DNA from: Pueribacillus theae
GTDB lineage: Bacteria > Bacillota > Bacilli > Bacillales > UBA6769
NCBI RefSeq assembly: GCF_003097615.1
Contig: NZ_QCZG01000028.1
Coordinates: 1 to 49,763, forward strand
Direction of reading: 5' to 3'
Length of the DNA stretch: 49,763 bases
Part shown: positions 43,715 through 49,763 of the stretch, in pieces
Layout of the letters: each line of letters starts with the position of its first letter
Numbering within the stretch: position 1 is the stretch's first letter
Position numbers and translations under genes: made by a program
The notes under the pieces: model-generated
The model's database searches: none
What the model saw: the letters and a program-made list of their open reading frames with translations, nothing else
Told to the model about the DNA's origin: nothing

Positions 43715-44002
43715 ATGTATAGACAACAAGAACCGCAATATTTTCCAGGGTATCCGGGAATGCCAGGGATGCAGGGAATGCCAGGAATGCAGGGAATGCC
43801 AGAAATGCAGGAGATGCCAGGGATGCCAGAAATGCCGGGAATGCAGGGTTTCCCCTCAACAGACCAGCAATCATTAGGCTATCCAGGTTATTTTGGAGGG
43901 AATATTGATCGCCGCCTTAGAAGAATGGAAAGAGAAATCAATCGGCTTGATCAAAGAATAAGGCGAATAGAAAACCGAATCGGTGGCATGTACGGTCATT
44001 AG
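43715..44002 (+). CDS. Small Gly-Met-Pro/Gln repeat protein with a coiled-coil tail
   Basis: A 95-residue protein. After YRQQEPQYFPGYP comes a run of three-residue units (GMP, GMQ, EMP, EMQ) over about residues 14-42, then STDQQSLGYPGYFGG. An amphipathic charged helix follows (NIDRRLRRMEREINRLDQRIRRIENRIGGM). AGGAG lies nine bases before the ATG. The layout (low-complexity Tyr/Gly/Met-rich head, coiled-coil end) is like small spore coat or exosporium proteins, but no known family is recognised. The DNA repeats are nearly identical, so the length may vary between strains. Confidence 0.7.
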   Translation: MYRQQEPQYFPGYPGMPGMQGMPGMQGMPEMQEMPGMPEMPGMQGFPSTDQQSLGYPGYFGGNIDRRLRRMEREINRLDQRIRRIENRIGGMYGH

Positions 44003-44013
44003 TTTAAAAAAAG

Positions 44014-44042
44014 AAGCAGGTCTCAATCAAAGATTCCTGCTT
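44014..44042. terminator. Terminator shared by the repeat protein gene and murJ
   Basis: AAGCAGG / CCTGCTT arms, followed by TTTTACTTTT on the plus strand and preceded by AAAAAAA, so it can act in both directions. The murJ stop codon lies in the loop. Confidence 0.75.
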
Positions 44043-45682
44043 TTACTTTTCACTTTTTTATTCAGGAAAGCAAAGCGATGGCCAAAAATTTGTCCGGCAA
44101 GATGAGAACGGATGCTTAACCATAAGTATACAAACGACCCTCCAGCAATGCCAATAATGAGTGAAAGAAGAGCCTCAAAATACGAAGCACCATCCCCGTA
44201 ATCTCCTGAAAAAATAAGCTCAATTGGCAGTTTAATGAGCCATGCCGCGATCCCCATCACTGTTACAAAAATTGAAATCAAAAGCGCCCTCTTTGCAACA
44301 AATCGAAGTCGGAATCGAATCATTTTTTTAATAACCAAAAGGCAGAACACAACCGAAAATAAATATCCCGCATCGGTTGCGAGAATCGCGCCGATTCCTC
44401 CCCATTTTTCAATAAATGGCGTGTTTAAAAGAAGCTTGATTAAAATTCCGCACAAAAGGGAAAGAACAGCCAATTTTTGCTGATTGATGCCTTGCAAAAT
44501 GGCCGCCATCGCTGTAAAAAGCGCAAACAAAACGGCCGTTGGCGCATACCACCTAAGCAACTGCCCACCCGAAGCAACATCTCCCATCCCATATAACGTG
44601 CCATAAGCAGGGTAGCTAAGCACAGCCAGACCCACAACGGCAGGAAGCGTTAAAAAAAGAAGCATTTGAAATGTCTGTGTAATTTGCTGCTGCAGCATTT
44701 TTAGGTTGCCAGATGTATACGTTTTTGTAATGGTCGGAATCAATGTCAATCCTAAAGCCGTTGCAAGCGACACAGGAATCATAATAATTTTGTTCGTCGT
44801 CTGGTTGACTGTTGCGTAAATCGCCTCTGCATCAACTTGGGCCATGCCAATTGACTTCAACGTTTTTACCATCGTCATCGTATCAATTTGCTGGTAAATC
44901 GGTATGGCAAGCCCAACGATTACAAATGGAATCGCATATGAAATCAATTCCTTGTACATTTCGGGCAAAGAGATTTGATGGTCTACGGTACTTTCCGCAA
45001 TCAGTTTATCAAGATGCGGCTTCCGTTTACGCCAATAGTAAAACAAAACGGCCAAACCGCCGAGCGCCCCTATAAAAGCCGCAAAAACGGCAAATGCAAC
45101 CGCTGTCGTACGGTCGCCTTTTAGAAGGACGACAATAATAAACCCGGAAACTAAAATGAACGCGATCCGGACAATTTGTTCAACGACTTGGGACGTTGCC
45201 GTTGGCCCCATCGATTCAAAGCCTTGAAAATAGCCGCGAATCAAACTCATGACCGGTACGGCAAGCAATGCAAAACTAACGACCTTAATGACGAAAGCGA
45301 CATCTTCCAAGCTATTTCCTGTCTCGTCTCCTTCTCCAATAAAAAGAGGAGCAATCGCGTCCGCTGATAGAAAAAGCATAAGAAACGTGACAAAACCTGT
45401 CGCCAACATGACAACAATGCCTGATCGAAAAAGCTTTCTTCCCGTTCGATAATCGCCAAGCGCGTTATATTTTGAAACAAATTTCGACACAGCCAACGGC
45501 AGCCCGACTGTTGCCACACTGAGCAATATCACATAAGGATTGTATGCATAAGCATAAAGCGCAGCACCTTGGATTCCAACAAGCCAAATAAATGGAAAGT
45601 AGTAGATTAAGCCTAGAACACGCGAAATCATCGTTGCTGCTGTTAATAGAAAAGTCCCCCGAATGAGGCGTGAATTACTCAT
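44027..45682 (-). CDS. murJ: Lipid II flippase, MurJ/SpoVB family (YtgP-like)
   Basis: A 551-residue membrane protein of the MOP superfamily with about 14 helices. It starts SNSRLIRGTFLLTAATMISRVLGLIYYFPF and has GYFQGFESMGPTATSQVVEQIVRIAFI, typical of the Bacillus SpoVB/YtgP group. Position fits B. subtilis ytgP, which encodes a MurJ-type flippase moving lipid II across the membrane. The ribosome binding site is weak (GGGGATGGA). Mobile element copy C lies 25 bases upstream of the start and so within or near its promoter region. Confidence 0.88.
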   Translation of the reverse strand: MSNSRLIRGTFLLTAATMISRVLGLIYYFPFIWLVGIQGAALYAYAYNPYVILLSVATVGLPLAVSKFVSKYNALGDYRTGRKLFRSGIVVMLATGFVTFLMLFLSADAIAPLFIGEGDETGNSLEDVAFVIKVVSFALLAVPVMSLIRGYFQGFESMGPTATSQVVEQIVRIAFILVSGFIIVVLLKGDRTTAVAFAVFAAFIGALGGLAVLFYYWRKRKPHLDKLIAESTVDHQISLPEMYKELISYAIPFVIVGLAIPIYQQIDTMTMVKTLKSIGMAQVDAEAIYATVNQTTNKIIMIPVSLATALGLTLIPTITKTYTSGNLKMLQQQITQTFQMLLFLTLPAVVGLAVLSYPAYGTLYGMGDVASGGQLLRWYAPTAVLFALFTAMAAILQGINQQKLAVLSLLCGILIKLLLNTPFIEKWGGIGAILATDAGYLFSVVFCLLVIKKMIRFRLRFVAKRALLISIFVTVMGIAAWLIKLPIELIFSGDYGDGASYFEALLSLIIGIAGGSFVYLWLSIRSHLAGQIFGHRFAFLNKKVKSKSRNL

Positions 45683-45707
45683 GAACGTCCATCCCCTACT
45701 CGCTTTA

Positions 45708-45858
45708 GAGGTTGTTCAAAAAGTCCTGCACGATAGGCTGCGAATCTCTTCGTCTGCTTGCTCTTCCGCTATTCACGTATTCTACAAACATACGCTGCGT
45801 TGCTCAGAGCTACGCTTCCTCGACCTTCTTGCCTCTCGTTGTCCTGCTTTTGAACACA
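45708..45858. mobile_element. MITE-like element copy C, upstream of murJ
   Basis: About 151 bp, beginning GAGGTTGTTCAAAAAGTC and ending CTTTTGAACACA. It shares ATAGGCTNCGAATCTC and CTCGTTGTCCT with copy B. Flanking direct repeats are degraded (TCGCTTTA / CACTTTTA), suggesting an older insertion. No open reading frame. Confidence 0.7.
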
Positions 45859-45920
45859 CACTTTTAGTACACAACGCTTCTTATTTTAACATATTTGTTG
45901 AGATGGAACTTCATTCATTT

Positions 45921-46109
45921 TCACGAAGAGCGGTAAACGACCATTGCCGAAAAGCAAAAAACGGTGTCGAACGTTTTCGAATTATCTGCTACCGCTACTT
46001 GATATTTCACTTCAACGATTTTCTCTTCTTGTAAAGTTGCTAGAAAATCATTCAGAGCTTCTTCCAAATCTTCTTCATGTTCAAAGTCAAACAATTTTAC
46101 TTGCATCAT
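45921..46109 (-). CDS. cse60: Sporulation protein Cse60 family (YteV-like)
   Basis: A 62-residue protein with MQVKLFDFEHEEDLEEALNDFLATL and VEVKYQVAVADNSKTFDTVFCFSAMVVYR, matching the small Cse60/YteV sporulation proteins. In B. subtilis cse60 is transcribed by sigma-E. GGAGGTG lies seven bases before an ATGATG start, so either ATG may be used. The site is the arm of a hairpin described separately. Exact role unknown. Confidence 0.8.
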   Translation of the reverse strand: MMQVKLFDFEHEEDLEEALNDFLATLQEEKIVEVKYQVAVADNSKTFDTVFCFSAMVVYRSS

Positions 46110-46118
46110 AAAAAAACA

Positions 46119-46152
46119 CCTCCATTAACGCCATTATAACGTTCTGGAGGTT
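46119..46152 (-). promoter_or_regulatory. cse60 promoter region with a hairpin that can mask the ribosome binding site
   Basis: ACCTCCA (46152-46146) is complementary to TGGAGGT (46125-46119), which includes the cse60 ribosome binding site. TATAAT (46139-46134) lies in the loop, so a transcript started there would lack the first arm and be translatable. Read-through from the rhodanese gene would carry the masking hairpin. Confidence 0.5.
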
Positions 46153-46163
46153 AGTCGTATATC

Positions 46164-46475
46164 TTATTCCGTTTCGCCTTCCCAATCAAGCATGCCGCCT
46201 TCCATATTGACAACGTTGTAGCCAAGCGCCTGCAAATATTCGCATGCTCTCCCGCTGCGTCCGCCGGAACGGCAAACGAAAATCGTCTCCTTATCTTTTT
46301 CAATTTCATCTAAACGTTCAGGAATTTCACTTAACCGAATATGTTTCGCTTGAGGAATTTTCCCTTGTGCCACTTCGTCGTCTTCTCTGACATCAATTAA
46401 TGAAATTGGCTTTTTATCTTTAAGTAGCTGTTCAACCTCTTTTGGAGTAATCGTTTTAATTGGCTGGTGCATCAT
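46164..46475 (-). CDS. Rhodanese-like domain protein (YtwF-like)
   Basis: A 103-residue single-domain rhodanese. The active-site loop CRSGGRSGRA carries the persulphide cysteine. The CH2A-like ISLIDVREDDEVAQGKIPQAKHIRLSEIPERL and VNMEGGMLDWEGE segments are typical. The start MMHQPIKT is chosen because AAAGGAG lies directly upstream. It probably shuttles sulfane sulphur in the cytoplasm. Confidence 0.88.
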   Translation of the reverse strand: MMHQPIKTITPKEVEQLLKDKKPISLIDVREDDEVAQGKIPQAKHIRLSEIPERLDEIEKDKETIFVCRSGGRSGRACEYLQALGYNVVNMEGGMLDWEGETE

Positions 46476-46535
46476 TTTTCTCCTTTCATTCATTTTTCCC
46501 GCAGTAATGGGCAGTAAAACGTCAGAAAATCAAGG

Positions 46536-46553
46536 AAGCGGGTTGCCCCGCTT
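46536..46553 (-). terminator. Terminator after the RND transporter gene
   Basis: AAGCGGG / CCCGCTT arms with a four-base loop directly after the stop codon. The following U run on the minus strand is weak, while the plus strand has TTTTTC. Confidence 0.6.
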
Positions 46554-46556
46554 TTT

Positions 46557-49500
46557 CTATTCTTCCTTATCCCCATCATCATCTCGTTTCTTTTTCGAAA
46601 CTTCCACAATCTTTTCAAGCAAAGCAATAACATCATCTTTTGACAAATCTTCTTTTTCAATTTGATTGACATCTGGAGATTCAGGCAATTGAGTTTCTTC
46701 TTTCTCGCCTTCTTTGTTTTGTTCCTCATGATGTTCGAGCAAATAAGCAGGAATTAATTGTCCGTCAGGCGTAACATATTTTTTATTTAAATGTCTTGTT
46801 TCTTTATCAAAGAAGCTGTACAACACGGGGATAAAGAACAGCGTCAAGAACGTACTGCTGATTAATCCGCCAATGACTGTAATCCCAAGCGGCTGTTGAA
46901 TTTCTGCCCCTTCTCCAATGCCTAATGCTAGCGGCACAAGTCCTAATATCGTTGTCAATGCCGTCATTAAGATTGGCCTTGTACGCACTTTCACCGCTTC
47001 AATGATCGCATCATATGTTCTCAAGCCCGCTTCTTTCCTCTGATTAATGTAGTCGACAAGGACGATGGCATTATTAACTACAATTCCCGCAAGAATAATC
47101 AACCCGATGATTGCTGTTACACCGAGCGGTGTTCTCGTTGTTGTCAACGCGATCATGACACCTATAACGATAAGCGGGATCGAAAAGATAATGATAAACG
47201 GGTGCTTCAATGATTCAAATTGGGCAGCCATGACGAGATAGACGAAAACGATAGCCAAAATGAAAGCCAAACCTAGATCATCCAGCGAATCTTCCAGCAG
47301 CTCTTGATCCCCTGTGTAGGACAGGTCAAAGTCATCCGGAAAATCGAGATCATCCACAGCTTCATTGACATCTTTCGTTACATTGCCCAGCGTTGTTTGA
47401 GAACTGAACTTTACTGTAAATTGAACCGCCGGCTGTTGGTTTTCCCGATTGATGGCGACAGGGCCCTCTGCCCGTTCAATCTTCGCTACATCCCCCAATG
47501 TCGTGTATGTGCCATCTTGTTTTTTAATAAGCAGCTTTTTCAATGCATCAATATTTTCTGTCACTGATTCATCATAGTTCACGTGAACTGCCAATACTTC
47601 TGAATCGTCTGTTGTTAATTGCGCCGCTTGCTGGCCACGTGTCACACTATTCACCACATTGGCTATTTGAGCGGGAACAAGCCCTTCATCAAGTGCTTTT
47701 TTACGGTCAACTGTAATTTGCAGCTCTTCTACTGTTTCATTTTTATCATTGGTCACTTCATTGACATCTGAAAGCTTGCTTATTTTATCTTGAACTTTAT
47801 CGACATACTCATTTAAGTTCTTTTCGTTGTCGGCTTTCACAATGAATGTTAGCGTATTTGGCTCTGAACCCATGGATCCTTGCTGGCTGAATGACACATC
47901 GGCATTGCCTGCAGCGCGTTCCACTTTCGATTTAATGTCTTCACTGAATTCTTGTGTGGAGCGGTCTCTTTTGTTTAAATCGACCATTGAGACAAAAATT
48001 TCAGCTTCATTTGCCGCGGCCGAACCGGAAGGCCCTTCAGTTGCTGTGCTTCCAATTAAACTTAGGAAATCTTGAATATCCTTTTCATCTGAAAGAATAT
48101 CTTCGATTTTGCCAACGGTTTCATCCGTTTTAGACAATGGGGTTCCGTTTTCATGCGTAACTTTTATTGTAAAAAATCCTTCGTCTGTGGCAGGCAGAAA
48201 TTGCGTGCCAACCGTTGTAAGGCCCAAACCGCCTAGTGCAAGAAGCACAACGGTCATTAGAATGACGGCGAAACGGTGCCCAAGCACCCAGCGTGTCGCA
48301 GAATCCAGCCACTTCATTGATTTTGAATTTCTACGTTTGATCTCAAACTCTTCGCTTTGCGCCTTTAAGAACCGGCTTGCCATCATTGGTACTACAGTTA
48401 GCGCGACAAATAAAGAAGCAAATAAACTAAATGCGACAGTGAAGCCAAGCTCTTTAAATAAATTGCCGATCAGCCCAGAAATGAACAGAACAGGGACAAA
48501 AACAGCAATCGTTGTCAAAGTGGAGGCGGTGATGGCACCAGCCACTTCTTTCGTTCCGATGGATGCGGCTTCTTTCGGATCTTTTCCCATTTGCAGATGG
48601 CGATAAATGCTTTCAATCACAACGATGGAATTGTCGACTAGCATACCAATTCCAAGCGCAAGCCCGCCGAGTGTCATAATATTTAAGCTGTAATCGGCGA
48701 AATAAAGCAAAACAAACGTAACAATCACGGAGAAAGGAATGGCAACCCCAATGATAAGCGGGCTTCTTACGTTGCGAAGGAATAGAAACAACACAAGCAT
48801 TGCAAGAATCCCACCAAGTACAAGGGAGCTAGAAACACTTCCGATGGCTTGGTGTATGTAATCGCCTTGATCGAACAGCACAGCGGTTTCAACACTTTTG
48901 TACTTTTCTTCATCTAAAAGTTCATCGAGCTTTTCATTGAAGGCTGTTGAAACCTCTGCCGTGTTTGCATCCGATTGCTGCAGGACGCTTAACAGCACGG
49001 CGTCTTCCTGATTCGCTCTCGTTATAATGTTTTGTTTTTCTTTTTGTTTTTTCACTTTCGCAAGATCGCTAAGTTTTACATCGTCGCCATTTACTTTTTT
49101 CGTAACAACGAGATTTTTCACGTCATCAACAGAGGTTAAGGTGCTGACAACCCTCGTTGTCAACCGTTCTTCTTTGCTCGTTACAGGGGAGCCAGGCATT
49201 GAAATGTTGCTGCTTTGGATGACGTCAACAACATCTTGTTGGGAAAGGCCGTATTTCTCCAATTCATCCTGATTTAAAGCGACATTAATTTCGTCAACAC
49301 GGATGCCGTCAACATCAACACTGGCAACGCCACGAATTTTGCTTAAATCCCGTTCCAAATCTTTCACAAGATCCTGGAATTCATTTGCGTTTTTACCGGC
49401 TGATACCGCCATTTGGATTACGGGAAACTGTGAAGGATCAAATTTTAAAAACCGCGGTTCCTCTGCATCATCAGGCACCCTTACTTGATTAATCGCATTG

Positions 49501-49763
49501 TTAATGTCATCTTGGATATCTTCAATTGATGTCGTCCATGAAAATTGTAAAATAATTAAACTTGAACCCTCTTGGGAAATGGACTGCATCGATTTCAAAC
49601 CAGGCAAAGTCGATAAACTGGTTTCAACTGGTTTTGTTACTTTTTCAAGCACTTCTGTCGGGTTTGCGTCTTCATAGCTAACAACGACAGCTCCTATTGG
49701 AGGGTCGATATTCGGAATAAGTTTTAATGGAATATTGAGCAGTGAGACGACGCCAAGGAGCAA
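46557..49763 (-). CDS. RND-family efflux permease (SwrC/HAE1 type), N-terminus cut by the window edge
   Basis: At least 1068 residues are visible; the frame is open at the right edge and begins inside the first membrane helix, so about 20 residues are missing. The RND layout is intact. It has a first periplasmic-type loop (IPLKLIPNIDPPIGAVVVSYEDANPTEVLEKVTKPVE), helices 2-6 with GLALGIGMLVDNSIVVIESIYRHL, a second extracytoplasmic loop, and helices 8-12 with GITVIGGLISSTFLTLFFIPVLYSFF. A charged cytoplasmic tail of about 80 residues follows. In Gram-positive bacteria such pumps (B. subtilis SwrC/YerP) export surfactin-like lipopeptides and other amphiphiles. Confidence 0.9.
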   Translation of the reverse strand: MLLGVVSLLNIPLKLIPNIDPPIGAVVVSYEDANPTEVLEKVTKPVETSLSTLPGLKSMQSISQEGSSLIILQFSWTTSIEDIQDDINNAINQVRVPDDAEEPRFLKFDPSQFPVIQMAVSAGKNANEFQDLVKDLERDLSKIRGVASVDVDGIRVDEINVALNQDELEKYGLSQQDVVDVIQSSNISMPGSPVTSKEERLTTRVVSTLTSVDDVKNLVVTKKVNGDDVKLSDLAKVKKQKEKQNIITRANQEDAVLLSVLQQSDANTAEVSTAFNEKLDELLDEEKYKSVETAVLFDQGDYIHQAIGSVSSSLVLGGILAMLVLFLFLRNVRSPLIIGVAIPFSVIVTFVLLYFADYSLNIMTLGGLALGIGMLVDNSIVVIESIYRHLQMGKDPKEAASIGTKEVAGAITASTLTTIAVFVPVLFISGLIGNLFKELGFTVAFSLFASLFVALTVVPMMASRFLKAQSEEFEIKRRNSKSMKWLDSATRWVLGHRFAVILMTVVLLALGGLGLTTVGTQFLPATDEGFFTIKVTHENGTPLSKTDETVGKIEDILSDEKDIQDFLSLIGSTATEGPSGSAAANEAEIFVSMVDLNKRDRSTQEFSEDIKSKVERAAGNADVSFSQQGSMGSEPNTLTFIVKADNEKNLNEYVDKVQDKISKLSDVNEVTNDKNETVEELQITVDRKKALDEGLVPAQIANVVNSVTRGQQAAQLTTDDSEVLAVHVNYDESVTENIDALKKLLIKKQDGTYTTLGDVAKIERAEGPVAINRENQQPAVQFTVKFSSQTTLGNVTKDVNEAVDDLDFPDDFDLSYTGDQELLEDSLDDLGLAFILAIVFVYLVMAAQFESLKHPFIIIFSIPLIVIGVMIALTTTRTPLGVTAIIGLIILAGIVVNNAIVLVDYINQRKEAGLRTYDAIIEAVKVRTRPILMTALTTILGLVPLALGIGEGAEIQQPLGITVIGGLISSTFLTLFFIPVLYSFFDKETRHLNKKYVTPDGQLIPAYLLEHHEEQNKEGEKEETQLPESPDVNQIEKEDLSKDDVIALLEKIVEVSKKKRDDDGDKEE

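Noticed and set aside
43757-43850. Short direct repeats taken as a CRISPR array or DNA satellite
   Set aside because: The units are 9-18 bases, in frame and part of an open reading frame with a good ribosome binding site. There are no spacers.
46490-46729. 79-residue Lys-rich minus-strand frame
   Set aside because: It is a shadow of the charged C-terminal tail of the RND transporter.

Overview
The window is a chromosomal segment of a spore-forming, low-GC Gram-positive bacterium of the family Bacillaceae (Bacillus in the broad sense). The evidence is the gene order, strong GGAGG ribosome binding sites, frequent TTG starts, a tyrosine T-box leader, a CcpA gene, a candidate sigma-B promoter and a sporulation gene (cse60-like). 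From about 15.3 kb to the right edge the order follows the Bacillus subtilis tyrS-acsA-acuA-acuC-ccpA-aroA-ytxH-ytxG-murC-sftA-ytpQ-ytoQ-ytoP-ytzB-trmB-(cysK-like)-murJ-cse60 backbone, as remembered. acuB, motPS, ytxJ, ytpR and ytpP are not where that order would put them. A penicillin-binding protein, a nicotinate phosphoribosyltransferase, a sodium:solute symporter pair, an LrgAB pair and a few poorly characterised genes are interspersed. The genus cannot be fixed from sequence reading alone.

Left part (489-15075, all on the minus strand, small or negative intergenic gaps): this looks like one long accessory catabolic operon. In transcription order it holds a CBS-PAS-PAS-AAA-TyrR-type-HTH regulator, a biotin-dependent carboxyltransferase, a complete Opp/Dpp-type ABC importer (oppA-B-C-D-F), two tandem paralogous acyl-CoA ligases, a 70-residue biotinyl carrier protein and a third acyl-CoA ligase. 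The combination suggests uptake of an acid or peptide-like compound, CoA activation and carboxylation of the thioester. No biotin carboxylase is present, and the regulator has lost the sigma-54 contact loop (GAFTGA) and the Walker B aspartate. A perfect 10-bp-arm palindrome lies just upstream of the regulator and is the best operator candidate. This is the least familiar system in the window.

Middle part (15.2-25.1 kb): tyrS with a T-box leader, a bifunctional class A PBP, and the acetyl-CoA synthetase control module (acsA divergent from acuA-acuC, followed by ccpA). Candidate cre sites lie at the acuA promoter and between oppA and oppB, so CcpA may link both regions. Right part (25.4-49.8 kb): aromatic amino acid entry enzyme, stress proteins, cell wall (MurC, MurJ), chromosome segregation (SftA), NAD salvage, tRNA methylation, peptidase, LrgAB, cysteine synthase, rhodanese and an RND efflux pump cut by the window edge.

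Two small repeat families lie between genes. (1) A MITE-like element with ends GAGG(A/T)TGTTCAAAAAG / CTTTTTGAACAC(G/A) occurs three times (60, 126 and 151 bp). One copy is inside the tyrS T-box leader and is flanked by a perfect 8-bp direct repeat. (2) A roughly 60-bp module made of a GTCAGAGGTC...GGCCGG.TTGG box followed by a variable hairpin occurs at least three and probably four or five times. All copies lie in the sense direction in untranslated parts of mRNAs.
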